From: Actinomadura graeca
Lineage (GTDB): Bacteria > Actinomycetota > Actinomycetes > Streptosporangiales > Streptosporangiaceae
NCBI RefSeq assembly: GCF_019175365.1
Contig: NZ_CP059572.1
Coordinates: 6,696,001-6,760,000 of the forward strand
DNA length: 64,000 bases
Direction: 5' to 3'
The first letter of the stretch is position 1. Each line of letters opens with the position of its first letter. Position numbers and translations under genes: made by a program. Of this stretch, positions 17,446 through 25,619 are shown in pieces. The notes below the pieces were generated by a model that saw only the letters and a list, made by a program, of their open reading frames with translations, made no database searches and was not told the origin of the DNA.

Positions 17446-17922
17446 GGCTTTCAGCCTCCAATATGCGGGGTCCTCGCTCCCCCGGTGCGGCGCGGCCCGG
17501 TGCCCGGGCCGGCCGGATGCCGTTGGACGGGCCCGCATACGGGCCCATCAGGGCCGCCCGGCTCAGGGACACAGGTCCGCCGGCCGGGCCGTCGCCGTCC
17601 TGGCGTGCCCGCCGATCGCTTCCTGTGGCCGCGCGCTCGCGCGGGAGGGACCAGCCGTCAATCAAATGTCTCGGCGACCGCAGTCAGGGGTTGAGCGCAG
17701 TCACTCGCTGTGGCTGCGTGCGGTCACACTCCGCCACGCAGTGTACCGACCGTCAGTTGCATACACCAATAGCCGATCACACAGCCTAACGTTTCGTCTC
17801 TTCGATGTATTCCATCCCCTGCTCGTCAGGGGGAATGGGACTCCCGTGGCGCCCGCGGGACGCGCGGAGAGAGGTGGGGAGAGACGGCCACTTCCGGACA
17901 TCAAGGGCGTCTCGGACAAGAA
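17446..17922. other. Long intergenic region and probable helicase 5' leader
   Basis: No convincing gene was found. 17660-17830 is noticeably poorer in G+C than its surroundings and contains several short complementary segments, for example GCTGTGGCTGCGTG and CCACGCAG. That suits a structured promoter or leader for the minus-strand helicase. Cold-shock-type DEAD-box genes often have long regulated leaders. Open frames on both strands lack coding character. Confidence 0.4.
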
Positions 17923-17951
17923 GGAGGCCCCCGCGCAGGACGGGGGCCTCC
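17923..17951 (-). terminator. Intrinsic-type hairpin downstream of the GlsB-like gene
   Basis: GGAGGCCCCCG (17923-17933) and CGGGGGCCTCC (17941-17951) form a perfect 11-base stem with a 7-base loop. It lies about 120 bases beyond the GlsB-like stop in the direction of transcription and before the helicase leader, so it could end that transcript. There is no T tract. Confidence 0.55.
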
Positions 17952-17985
17952 TCCGGGGGTCTCCGGCGGCGAGTCCGGAGACCGT

Positions 17986-18076
17986 GGTCATCCGATCAGG
18001 TCATCCGATCAGGTCATCCGATCAGGTCATCCGATCAGGTCATCGGATCAGGTCATCGGATCAGGTCGCCGGGTCA
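17986..18076. repeat. 13-base tandem repeat array (six near-identical copies plus one decayed)
   Basis: The unit GGTCATCCGATCA repeats head to tail: four exact copies from 17986 to 18037 and two copies reading GGTCATCGGATCA to 18063. A diverged seventh reaches the stop codon of the GlsB-like gene. The core ATCCGAT of copies 1-4 is the reverse complement of ATCGGAT in copies 5-6, so the array can fold. Copy number may vary between strains. Confidence 0.9.
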
Positions 18077-18373
18077 GAAGCTGCGCCGCCCGGTCCGCCA
18101 GCCGTGCCGGCGGCCGCCCCGTCCGCGTCCGTTCGCCGCGGTGAGTCCCGCCACGCCGAGCGCGGCGATGACCACCGCGAAGACGAAGGCGATGACGGTG
18201 CCCGCGCCGAGCGCGTCGGCGATCACACCACCGAGGATCGCACCGGCGACGCCGACGAGGATGGTCAGCAGGACACCGATGGGGTTGCGCCCGGGGACGA
18301 GCAGCCGTGCCAGGGCTCCGATGACGGCACCGACGACGATGAACCAGAGGATCGTCGTGAGCATGTTGATCAT
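18074..18373 (-). CDS. GlsB/YeaQ/YmgE-family stress membrane protein
   Basis: The 99-residue protein has three hydrophobic helices (LTTILWFIVVGAVIGAL, GVLLTILVGVAGAILGG, VIAFVFAVVIAALGVAGL) and the family's ARLLVPGR loop after helix 1. A glycine/arginine-rich tail follows. Transglycosylase-associated/YmgE proteins are small stress-induced membrane proteins of unclear mechanism. ATG 18373 and ATG 18364 are both plausible starts. A 13-base repeat array begins at its stop codon. Confidence 0.82.
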   Translation of the reverse strand: MINMLTTILWFIVVGAVIGALARLLVPGRNPIGVLLTILVGVAGAILGGVIADALGAGTVIAFVFAVVIAALGVAGLTAANGRGRGGRRHGWRTGRRSF

Positions 18374-18484
18374 CCATTCCGTTTCCGTGGGCCCGCGGCC
18401 CGTGGTCGGAGATCGATATGCCCGTACTGTCCGGTTCAAACAAAACGCAGGTCAACGGCCGACCAAGGCGACGGCAACGCCCGT

Positions 18485-18532
18485 GACGGCGGGTCCGGGG
18501 GGCCTCGGGACGGCGGGTCCGGGGGCCTCAGG
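18485..18532. repeat. 24-base tandem duplication overlapping the DUF3107 stop
   Basis: GACGGCGGGTCCGG-type units occupy 18485-18508 and 18509-18532, differing by a one-base shift in the G run and an A for G near the end. The second copy carries the TGA (TCA on the plus strand at 18528-18530) that ends the DUF3107 gene. The duplication appears to have arisen at the gene's 3' end. Confidence 0.8.
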
Positions 18533-18761
18533 TGTACTGGGTGCCGAAGCCGACGCTGCGCTGCTCGTCCTCGGAGATCTCCAGGTAGCCCACCCGGTCG
18601 GCGGGGATCACGACCCGCCCGGCGCGGCGGTCCTTGAGCACGAACACGCCGTGCTCGGCGGCCAGCGCGTCGGCCAGCGCCGCCTGGACCTCGTCGGCTG
18701 ACTGCGCGGTGTCGACCACGAGCTCCTTGGGCACGAACTGCACGCCGATGCGAACCTGCAC
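18528..18761 (-). CDS. DUF3107 protein (TB9.4-like)
   Basis: The 77-residue protein begins VQVRIGVQFVPKELVVDT, a recognisable DUF3107 opening, and ends RSVGFGTQYT. It is a short alpha/beta protein of unknown function found next to a TetR regulator and an RhlE helicase across actinobacteria, as here. GTG 18761 follows GGGAG with good spacing. Upstream in-frame sequence is unconserved and was excluded. Confidence 0.88.
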   Translation of the reverse strand: MQVRIGVQFVPKELVVDTAQSADEVQAALADALAAEHGVFVLKDRRAGRVVIPADRVGYLEISEDEQRSVGFGTQYT

Positions 18762-18908
18762 GCGATGCTCCCGTCCATCCGTCCCGCCGACCGCCGGCGG
18801 TCCCGCCTCCGATGGTGGCACGACGATCACCGGACCCGCCCCCGCGGCCGCTTCGCCGCGAGTGAAACCCGCCACCCGGCCATGACCGGCCCGGACGGCG
18901 GGGACGGG

Positions 18909-19532
18909 TCAGCCGGTGCGGGGGAAGCCGGAGATGCCACGCCAGGCCAGCCGCGCGATGATCTTCTCGGCGGTGTCCTTGGGGATGGCCCGGTGCTGGG
19001 ACAGCCAGTAGCGGGCGCTGACCTCCGCCATGCCGACCAGTCCCATGCCGAGCAGGTGCGCCTCGTCGGTCGGCGCGTCGGTGTCCTCGGCGATCACCTG
19101 GGCGATCATCTCGGCGCACTGCTGGTTGGCGCGGTCGACCCGGGCGCGGACGGGCGCCACGTTGCGCAGGTCGGACTCGAACACCAGCCGGTACGCCTCG
19201 CCCTCGCCGGCGACGAAGTCATAGAACGCCTGCATGCACGCCTGCACGCGCATCTTGTTGACCGTGGTGGACTCCAGGGCGTCGCGGACGGTCTTCACGA
19301 GGGCCTCGGCGTGCTCGTCCAGCAGGGCCAGGTACAGCTCCAGCTTGCCCGGAAAGTGCTGGTAGAGCACGGGTTTGCTGACTCCTGCGCGCTCGGCGAT
19401 CTCGTCCATCGCCGCAGCGTGGTACCCCTGCGCGACGAACACCTCCTGGGCGGCGCCGAGCAGTTGCCTGCGGCGCGCCAGCCGCGGCAGCCTCGTGCCG
19501 CGGGGGCGGGCGTCCGGGGTCGCGGTCACCAC
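18909..19532 (-). CDS. TetR-family transcriptional regulator (Rv3208-like)
   Basis: The 207-residue regulator has an N-terminal TetR domain (RQLLGAAQEVFVAQGYHAAAM, ERAGVSKPVLYQHFPGK) and a helical ligand domain. Its placement just upstream of DUF3107 and the DEAD-box helicase matches M. tuberculosis Rv3208, from memory. The effector is unknown. The start is one of two adjacent GTG codons (19532 or 19529). It lies 147 bases upstream of DUF3107 on the same strand. Confidence 0.88.
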   Translation of the reverse strand: MVTATPDARPRGTRLPRLARRRQLLGAAQEVFVAQGYHAAAMDEIAERAGVSKPVLYQHFPGKLELYLALLDEHAEALVKTVRDALESTTVNKMRVQACMQAFYDFVAGEGEAYRLVFESDLRNVAPVRARVDRANQQCAEMIAQVIAEDTDAPTDEAHLLGMGLVGMAEVSARYWLSQHRAIPKDTAEKIIARLAWRGISGFPRTG

Positions 19533-19733
19533 ACTCTCCGATCACCGTTCGTTGCGGCGGATCAACGGCGTCCGCCACGAGGGAAACTCGATCCCACCAT
19601 CCTACGTGCGGGTAACCTCACGGGACACCAGCGGAACCCGCGAACGTTCCTTCACGCAGGTCAGTGTATTTCCGGCAGCGGCCTCGCGCTCCCGTTCGGC
19701 GGTTCGTCCGCCGGACGGCCCGCGGGGCCCGTT

Positions 19734-19946
19734 TCAGCGGTAGTCGTCCTCGTCGAGCCGAACCTCACGGTGCTGCTCGGTGACGTCGGCCTCGTCGGCG
19801 TCGTACGGCAGCCGGGCCGGCGGCGCGTCCTGCTCGTCGTCGTCCTGGACGCCGGCGCGCTGCTCGGCGATGTCGGCCTCCGGCGCGTCGTCCGGCACGG
19901 GCGCATCGTCGGGTACGGGCCGTCCATGGTCCTCGGTCTCGCTCAT
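19734..19946 (-). CDS. Small acidic actinobacterial protein with duplicated EADxxEQ motif
   Basis: The 70-residue protein is strongly acidic and lacks hydrophobic core. It contains an internal repeat: APEADIAEQ and DEADVTEQ, each followed by a short charged stretch, and ends RLDEDDYR. Similar small proteins are common but unnamed in actinobacteria. GGGAGGA sits just upstream of the ATG. It lies 11 bases downstream of the flavoprotein gene on the same strand, so it is probably its operon partner. Confidence 0.72.
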   Translation of the reverse strand: MSETEDHGRPVPDDAPVPDDAPEADIAEQRAGVQDDDEQDAPPARLPYDADEADVTEQHREVRLDEDDYR

Positions 19947-19957
19947 CGCGTCCTCCC

Positions 19958-21310
19958 TCAGGGTCGCTCGGCGGTTCCGCACAGGCGCCCGGCCAGGTCG
20001 CGCAGCGGCGCCTCGATGGACTCGCCGTACGTCGGGAACGCGTGCACGACGTCGGCGAGCAGGCTCAGGGGCGTCTCCGCCCGGATGGCCAGCGCGATCT
20101 CGCTCATCCACTCCTCAGCGTAGAGCCCGGCCGCGGTGGCGCCGATCAGCAGCCCCCGGGCGCGGTCGGCGTACAGCTCCACCCGTCCCCGGTCGTCGGC
20201 CTCGACGGCCGCCCTGGCCGTCGCGGCGAGGTCGTACCCGGCGGTGACAAGGTCTATGCCGAGTTCCGCCGCCCGCCCGGGGGAGACCCCCACCGAGTAG
20301 ACGGTGGGCGTCGTGTGGACGACGCGGGGGATCGCGCGGTAGTCGGCCTCGCGGCGTTTCCCCAGCAGGTTGGAGAGCACGACGCGGGCCTGGTACCGGG
20401 CGGCGTGGGCGGTGCGGGCGACGCCGGTCACGTCCCCGGCCGCCCAGACGCCGCCCCCCGCGCACGGGACGGCGCACGTCTCGTCCACCGGGACGCCCTC
20501 ACCGGGGACGACGGCGACGCCGAGCGTCTCCAAGCCGAGGCCCTCCACGCGCGGGCGGCGCCCGGCGGCGGACAGGACGCGGTCGGCGTCGATCGTCCCG
20601 CCGTCCGACAGCCACAGCCGCACGCACGCGTCCTTGCGCTCGGCCAGGGCGAGCGCGGCGCCGAGCCGCAGGTCGACGCCCATCCGGCGCAGGGAGTCGG
20701 CCAGCGCCTCGCCCGCGAACGGTGCCTCGGCGGTCAGCAGCCGCCCGGACGCCTCGACGACCGACACCTGCGACCCGAACGCCGCGTACACCTGCGCCAT
20801 CTCACAGCCGACGGGACCGCCGCCGAGGACGACGAGCCGGCGCGGCAGGTCCGGGACCGACAGGGCCTCGTCGCTGGTCCAGACGGGCACGCCGGGGAGG
20901 CCGTCCGCGGGCGGCAGGACGGGCTCGCTCCCCGTGCAGACCACGAGGTCGTCACAGGCGTGCTCGGTCCCGTCCACGTCGACGAGGCCGGGCCCGAGGA
21001 TCCGGCCGCGGCCCCGCACGACGGTCACGCCGTCCTCGGCGAGGCGGGCCGCCGCGCGGTCGTCTGCGCGGTGCGCGGCCAGCCGGTCCCGGCGGGCGAC
21101 GGCCAGCTCCCAGGTCTCGCCGCGCCGCGCCGACATCAGCAGCGACTTCGACGGGACGCACGCGAAGTAGGGCGACCGCCCGCCGACCAGGTGGTCCTCC
21201 ACGAGCGCGACGTCGCGTCCCGCGCGCGCCAGGCCCGCCGCGACGTGCTCGCCCGCCGTTCCCCCTCCGAGCACCACGACCCCGTGTTGGTTCTTCGACA
21301 AAGCGCTCAT
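19958..21310 (-). CDS. FAD/NAD(P)-dependent disulfide-reductase family protein lacking one redox Cys
   Basis: The 450-residue protein has the FAD site VVVLGGGTAGEHVA, the NAD(P) site VVLGGGPVGCEMAQVYAAFG, the AAGDVTG motif and a C-terminal HAFPTYGE. This is the layout of dihydrolipoamide dehydrogenase, mercuric or mycothione reductases. The redox motif, usually GGxCxxxxC, reads GGRSPYFAC, so the first cysteine is Ser46 while Cys51 remains. A normal active-site disulfide cannot form. GGAGG abuts ATG 21310; a TTG nine bases downstream has better spacing and may be the true start. Confidence 0.85.
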   Translation of the reverse strand: MSALSKNQHGVVVLGGGTAGEHVAAGLARAGRDVALVEDHLVGGRSPYFACVPSKSLLMSARRGETWELAVARRDRLAAHRADDRAAARLAEDGVTVVRGRGRILGPGLVDVDGTEHACDDLVVCTGSEPVLPPADGLPGVPVWTSDEALSVPDLPRRLVVLGGGPVGCEMAQVYAAFGSQVSVVEASGRLLTAEAPFAGEALADSLRRMGVDLRLGAALALAERKDACVRLWLSDGGTIDADRVLSAAGRRPRVEGLGLETLGVAVVPGEGVPVDETCAVPCAGGGVWAAGDVTGVARTAHAARYQARVVLSNLLGKRREADYRAIPRVVHTTPTVYSVGVSPGRAAELGIDLVTAGYDLAATARAAVEADDRGRVELYADRARGLLIGATAAGLYAEEWMSEIALAIRAETPLSLLADVVHAFPTYGESIEAPLRDLAGRLCGTAERP

Positions 21311-21452
21311 CCTCCAGCACCCGCAGGATGTCCCCGTGACCCCATGGTGACGGAACGCGACGGCGGAGAGTGCCGGTTCGGACACAAAGACGCCGCCGGC
21401 CGGACGTGACGCTGGAGGATCGGCCGCGCGGAACGCGCGACCGGACGCGGCC

Positions 21453-22346
21453 TCAGGGAAGCGGAAGCCGGTCCGTCAGCAGCGGTTCGAGGAGGTCGCC
21501 GTGCTCGTCGATGCGCTCCAGCACCTCACCGGGCGTGAACGAAAGGTCGGCGGCGTCCTCGCAGGACTCCACCTCGTCCCAGGTGAGGGGGGTGGAGACC
21601 GAGGGGGCGTCCCCGGCGCGCAGCGAGTAGGGCGCGACGGTGGTCTTGGCGGGGTTGTTCTGGCTCCAGTCGACGAAGACCTTGCCCTTGCGGAGCCGCT
21701 TGTCCATCTTCGCGACGACCAGGCCGGGATGCTCCTCGGCGAGCCGCTGCGCGGCGGCCTTGGCGTACTCGGACGTGCGCGCCGACTCCTTGATCGGGAC
21801 GTAGAGGTGCAGGCCCTTCTTCCCGCTGGTCTTGGGGTGGGATTCGAGGCCGTCCTCGGCGAGCAGGGCGCGCAGCAGGCAGGCCACCTCGCACGCCTCC
21901 ACGACGGTGGCGGGGGCACCGGGGTCCAGGTCGAACACGACCAGGTCGGGGTCGTGGACCTTGCCGCGCGGCCCGACCTTCCACTGCGGGACGTGCAGTT
22001 CCAGGGCGGCGAGGTTGGCGCACCACACGAGCGTGGGCAGGTCGTCGACCACCACGAAGTCGAGGGTGTCACGCCCGGTGGAGCTGCCCGGCGTCGGCAC
22101 GGTCGCGGTGCGGACCCATCCGGGTGTGTGCGACGGCGCGTTCTTCTCGAAGAACTTCCCGCCGTGCACGCCGTCCGGCCAGCGGATGCGGGTGGACGGA
22201 CGGTCCCGCAGATGCGGCAGCATCACCGGCGCGACGCGCGCGTAGTAGTCGATCACCTCGCCCTTGGTGAACTCCGGATAGAGGTCCTTGCCGAGGTTGG
22301 ACAGCTTGAGCCGCCGTCCCTCGACCTCGACCTGCTCACTGCTCAA
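21453..22346 (-). CDS. LigD polymerase-domain protein (NHEJ primase-polymerase)
   Basis: The 297-residue archaeo-eukaryotic-primase-type polymerase shows LVVFDLDPG (catalytic DxD), HPKTSGKKGLHLYVPI and VFVDWSQNNPAKTTVAPYSLR. In mycobacterial NHEJ this activity fills ends and prefers ribonucleotides; here it is a stand-alone gene. TTG 22346 follows GGAGGTCGGG and overlaps the end of the ligase gene by 11 bases, so the two are coupled. Confidence 0.92.
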   Translation of the reverse strand: MSSEQVEVEGRRLKLSNLGKDLYPEFTKGEVIDYYARVAPVMLPHLRDRPSTRIRWPDGVHGGKFFEKNAPSHTPGWVRTATVPTPGSSTGRDTLDFVVVDDLPTLVWCANLAALELHVPQWKVGPRGKVHDPDLVVFDLDPGAPATVVEACEVACLLRALLAEDGLESHPKTSGKKGLHLYVPIKESARTSEYAKAAAQRLAEEHPGLVVAKMDKRLRKGKVFVDWSQNNPAKTTVAPYSLRAGDAPSVSTPLTWDEVESCEDAADLSFTPGEVLERIDEHGDLLEPLLTDRLPLP

Positions 22347-23310
22347 ACCCGACCTCCAGGGGGTCCTTGTCGTCGCGGAGCCCGCGCCAGGACGGGTGGC
22401 GGAGCCGCCCGTCCCTGGTGCGCGCGCCGTAGGCGACCTCCCCGACCAGGCGGGGCTCAACCCACTGGGCGTCGCGGCCGTACTCGCGGGGCACGGCCTC
22501 GTCGTAGGGGCTCGTCGGCCGGCGCAGCGGCCACAGGATGCCGTACAGCTCGTCCAGTGCCCGGTCGGTGAACCCGGTGCCGACGTGCCCGACGAAGCAG
22601 AGGCGCCCCTTGGCGTCGTACTCGCCGAGCAGCAGGGACCCGACGCCGCCCTCGCGCCGCCCCTTGCCGGGCTTCCATCCGCAGATGACGACCTCGCGGG
22701 TCATGAAGTTCTTCACCTTGCGCCAGAAGTCGACCCGCCTGCCCGGCCGGTACGGGGAGTCCAGGCGCTTGGCGAGCAGGCCCTCCAGGTGCTGCTCCTG
22801 CGTGAAGTCGAGCAGCTCCTTGACCTGGTCGGTGTCGGCCCCGTGCAGGTACGGGGGGACCTCGACGGGCCCGGTGCCGGCGACGTCCAGCTCCGCGAGC
22901 AGCGCGCGGCGGTCGGCGTAGGGCAGGTCGTACAGCGGCCGCCCGCCGAGGAACAGCACGTCGAACGCGACGTAGCGGACGGGCACCTCGCGGATCAGCC
23001 GGGGGTCGGGGCGGGTGACGTGCATGCGCCGCTGGAGGCGCTCGAAGCTCGGCCGGCCCTGGTCGAAGGCGACGATCTCGCCGTCCAGGACGACGTCGTT
23101 GTGGGGGAGGAGGTCGGCGAGACCCGACAGCTCGGGGTAGCGGCCGGCGACGTCGCCGCCGCGTCTCCCGCAGGCGCGGACCCCGCCGGAGCCGACATGG
23201 GCCAGCACGCGGACCCCGTCCCACTTCAGTTCGAGCCCCCAGCGCTCGCCGTCGCCGGGGAGGTCCCCGGTCGCGGCCATCATCGGTTCGACCGGCCACG
23301 GCATGGTCAT
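22336..23310 (-). CDS. ATP-dependent DNA ligase (NHEJ, LigD ligase-type)
   Basis: The 324-residue ligase has the adenylation motif ELKWDGVRV with the nucleophilic lysine, LDGEIVAF, LEGLLAKR, and a C-terminal OB fold (VGHVGTGFTDRAL). It lacks the 3'-phosphoesterase and polymerase domains of full LigD; the polymerase is the next gene. It joins ends held by Ku. It is divergent from ku, with 113 bases between the starts. Confidence 0.92.
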   Translation of the reverse strand: MTMPWPVEPMMAATGDLPGDGERWGLELKWDGVRVLAHVGSGGVRACGRRGGDVAGRYPELSGLADLLPHNDVVLDGEIVAFDQGRPSFERLQRRMHVTRPDPRLIREVPVRYVAFDVLFLGGRPLYDLPYADRRALLAELDVAGTGPVEVPPYLHGADTDQVKELLDFTQEQHLEGLLAKRLDSPYRPGRRVDFWRKVKNFMTREVVICGWKPGKGRREGGVGSLLLGEYDAKGRLCFVGHVGTGFTDRALDELYGILWPLRRPTSPYDEAVPREYGRDAQWVEPRLVGEVAYGARTRDGRLRHPSWRGLRDDKDPLEVGFEQ

Positions 23311-23371
23311 ACCGCCGTCTTACCCGCTGCCCGTCTCCAAGAAAAGGATCAAGGGCTCGTTATGGAGCAAA

Positions 23372-23387
23372 TCGAACGAGGTTGCGA
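23372..23387. promoter_or_regulatory. Weak LexA-like site before ku
   Basis: TCGAAC-GAGG-TTGCGA matches 10 of 12 positions of the actinobacterial SOS box TCGAAC-N4-GTTCGA, with a perfect left half. It lies 37 bases before the ku start in the ku/ligase divergent region. The right half is degenerate, so regulation is uncertain. Confidence 0.25.
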
Positions 23388-23423
23388 GGCTAGGGGGAGG
23401 AACGCGCTGGGTAGGGAGAGATC

Positions 23424-24389
23424 ATGCGCAGTATCTGGAAGGGCGCGATCTCGTTCGGGCTGGTGACGATACCGGTGAAGCTGTACTCGGCCACCGAGCA
23501 GCGGGACGTCGCCTTCCACCAGGTGCACCGCGAGGACGGCGGGCGCATCAAGTACAAGCGGGTGTGCACGGTCGACGGCGAGGAGGTGGCGTACTCCGAC
23601 ATCGCCAAGGGGTACGAGCTGCCGAGCGGGGAGATGGTCATCCTCACCGACGAGGACTTCGCCGACCTGCCGCTGTCGACCAGCCGCCGGATCGACGTCC
23701 TGCAGTTCGTGGAGCAGGAGGAGGTCGACGCGATCTACTTCGCGAAGTCCTACTACCTGGAGCCCGACGCCCAGGGCGCCAAGCCGTACGTGCTGCTGCG
23801 GGACGCGCTGGAGGAGTCGGGGCAGGTCGCGATCGTGAAGGTCGCGCTGCGGCAGCGGGAGTCCCTGGCGACGCTGCGCGTCCGCGAGGGCGTGTTCGTG
23901 CTGGAGACGATGCTGTGGCCGGACGAGGTCCGCACGCCCGACTTCCCGTTCCTGGAGGAGGACATCGAGGTCCGCAAGCAGGAGCTGTCGATGGCGACGT
24001 CGCTGATCGAGTCGATGGAGGGCGAGTTCGACCCGTCGGAGTACAAGGACGCCTACCGGGAGGCGCTCCAGCAGGTGATCGACGCCAAGGTGGAGGGCCG
24101 GGAGGTCACCCGGCCTTCGGAGGAGGCGGCGGAGGAGCCCGCCGCGGACCTGCTGAGCGCGCTGCGCGCCAGCGTCGAGGCCGCGAAGAAGAGCCGCGGC
24201 GGCAAGGGCGGCGGCGCGGGCGGCGCGGAGAAGGACGCGGGCAAGGGCGGGGGCGCGAAGAAGCGGCCCGCGCGCGGGTCGTCGTCGGCCGGGTCGGCGA
24301 AGTCGTCGGCCAAGTCGTCCGAGAAGGCGGGCGAGAAGGCGGGCGCCAAGAAGCCGCCCGCCAAGGGACGCGGCCGCAGGTCCGCCTGA
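23424..24389 (+). CDS. ku: Non-homologous end-joining protein Ku
   Basis: The 321-residue bacterial Ku begins MRSIWKGAISFGLVTIPVKL, the signature opening. The Ku beta-barrel bridge runs to about residue 250 (QRDVAFHQVHREDGG, YLEPD, FVLETMLWPDEVR). A long lysine-, glycine- and alanine-rich tail (about 260-321) is typical of actinobacterial Ku and threads on DNA or contacts LigD. Ku dimerises on broken ends and recruits the ligase. It sits head to head with the ligase/polymerase operon. Confidence 0.96.
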   Translation: MRSIWKGAISFGLVTIPVKLYSATEQRDVAFHQVHREDGGRIKYKRVCTVDGEEVAYSDIAKGYELPSGEMVILTDEDFADLPLSTSRRIDVLQFVEQEEVDAIYFAKSYYLEPDAQGAKPYVLLRDALEESGQVAIVKVALRQRESLATLRVREGVFVLETMLWPDEVRTPDFPFLEEDIEVRKQELSMATSLIESMEGEFDPSEYKDAYREALQQVIDAKVEGREVTRPSEEAAEEPAADLLSALRASVEAAKKSRGGKGGGAGGAEKDAGKGGGAKKRPARGSSSAGSAKSSAKSSEKAGEKAGAKKPPAKGRGRRSA

Positions 24390-24409
24390 CGTCCCGCCCG
24401 CCGCGGACG

Positions 24410-24940
24410 TCAGAAGGGCACGGTGGTGCAGAGGAGGCGGGGCCCCGCGTCGCCCGTCTTCGGGTCGGTCGGGTGGGCGTGGATGACGACCGAGTGCGCC
24501 GCACCACGGGCGATCCGCCAGCGGGCGAGGGTCCGCGACTCGGCGGTGCCGTCCGGCTTGACCTTCAGGTCCAGCCAGATCTCCTTCTCGCGGACCGGGG
24601 CATGCCGCCGGGCGTGGGGGTTGCGGTAGTGCGGGCCGGACGCGGCGGGCTCGGCGCCGCACCGGTCACGGTGGACGTGGGCGCCGAACGTCTTCCCGGC
24701 GGCCGCGGCCGGGAACCCGGTCGCGGTGAGCCGGACGTCGGTGCGGCGCCCCTCGCGGACGATGACCCGCGTCCGCACGCCGGAGTAGGCGGCGTCGTGG
24801 ACGTTGGTCGGCCCGTCGATGATGATCAGACGCGGCTGCGGGCCGGCGAGCGCGGGGATCGGGAGCGGCGCCAGGACGGCGGCGCCGGCCGCGGCCAGCG
24901 TCACCGCGGCGCGGACGGGCACGCGGGCGGGCAGGTGCAT
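24410..24940 (-). CDS. Secreted Cu/Zn superoxide dismutase-like protein
   Basis: The 176-residue protein has a signal peptide (RAAVTLAAAGAAVLAPLPIPALA). The SOD-like pattern is FGAHVHRDRC (two copper histidines and a disulfide cysteine), GPHYRNP (bridging histidine), SVVIHAHPTD (copper histidine) and GPRLLC (active-site arginine and second cysteine). One zinc histidine seems replaced in the REKEIWLDL stretch, so the metal site may be altered. It is expected outside the cell. AGAGGAAG precedes the ATG. It is convergent with ku. Confidence 0.82.
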   Translation of the reverse strand: MHLPARVPVRAAVTLAAAGAAVLAPLPIPALAGPQPRLIIIDGPTNVHDAAYSGVRTRVIVREGRRTDVRLTATGFPAAAAGKTFGAHVHRDRCGAEPAASGPHYRNPHARRHAPVREKEIWLDLKVKPDGTAESRTLARWRIARGAAHSVVIHAHPTDPKTGDAGPRLLCTTVPF

Positions 24941-25067
24941 GATCTTCCTCTTCCGCAGGACCGGCGCACGGACGGCCGGTGGCTCACGATCATGCCCGCG
25001 GACCGTGACCGTCCCGCGGCGCGCCGTCCCCGTGTCGGGTCAAAAGAGGACCAGCGGAAGGGAGCCG

Positions 25068-25370
25068 TCAGATCTCGCCGCGGACCGCGAGGACGCGGGA
25101 GAGCGCCTTGACGGCGCCGGAGACGTCGGTGCACGGGGCGATCCGCTCACCCCAGCCGTAGTAGTAGGCCCACGTGTCGCCGGGGCGCTCCAGGACGGCG
25201 ATGACGTTCTCGTTCAGCGCCCGCATCCGGGGGTTGGCGACCAGGGCGGACGGCCACCGGTCGGCGGGCGCGGAGACCTCCACCGTCCAGCCGTGGCCGC
25301 GCAGGACGTCGGTCAGGCGCTCCAGATGCCCGAGCGCCGTCTCGGCGTCGCTGATCGTCTGCACGGACAT
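25068..25370 (-). CDS. Hypothetical protein, 100 residues
   Basis: The protein begins MSVQTISDAETALGHLERL and is a small alpha/beta domain (LRGHGWTVEVSAP, VIAVLERPGDTWAYYYGWGERI). It has no membrane segment and no motif I recognise. A strong TGGAGGAACC precedes ATG 25370, which supports the start and its reality. It stands alone between the SOD-like and MMPL genes. The 249 bases upstream to the MMPL stop hold no further gene. Confidence 0.65.
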   Translation of the reverse strand: MSVQTISDAETALGHLERLTDVLRGHGWTVEVSAPADRWPSALVANPRMRALNENVIAVLERPGDTWAYYYGWGERIAPCTDVSGAVKALSRVLAVRGEI

Positions 25371-25619
25371 GGTTCCTCCAAGGGGAAACGCCCCACGAGC
25401 GGGTGAGGGAAGAGGTGCAGCGCCCCGGGCGGGGCCGTCGCGGTGCGCGTCACGCCGCGGCACGGGCCGGGGGATCGCGTCCAGTCTGGCGCCGTGAGGT
25501 AGAGATCACAACCGCTTTCGGGTGTTTCGGGGCGGCGGAAAAGCGCTGTGGGGCGGAGCATTCCGCTCCGCCCCACGTCACCGCCGCCCCCGCCGCGGCG
25601 GTGCGTCCCGGCCGCCTCG

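Noticed and set aside
17986..18076. Possible CRISPR array.
   Set aside because: The repeats are 13 bases, contiguous and without spacers, and no cas gene is present.
17666..18701. Plus-strand frames of about 300 codons over the helicase leader and GlsB-like gene.
   Set aside because: They run through the 13-base repeat array, a terminator hairpin and the GlsB-like gene in antisense, without any domain.
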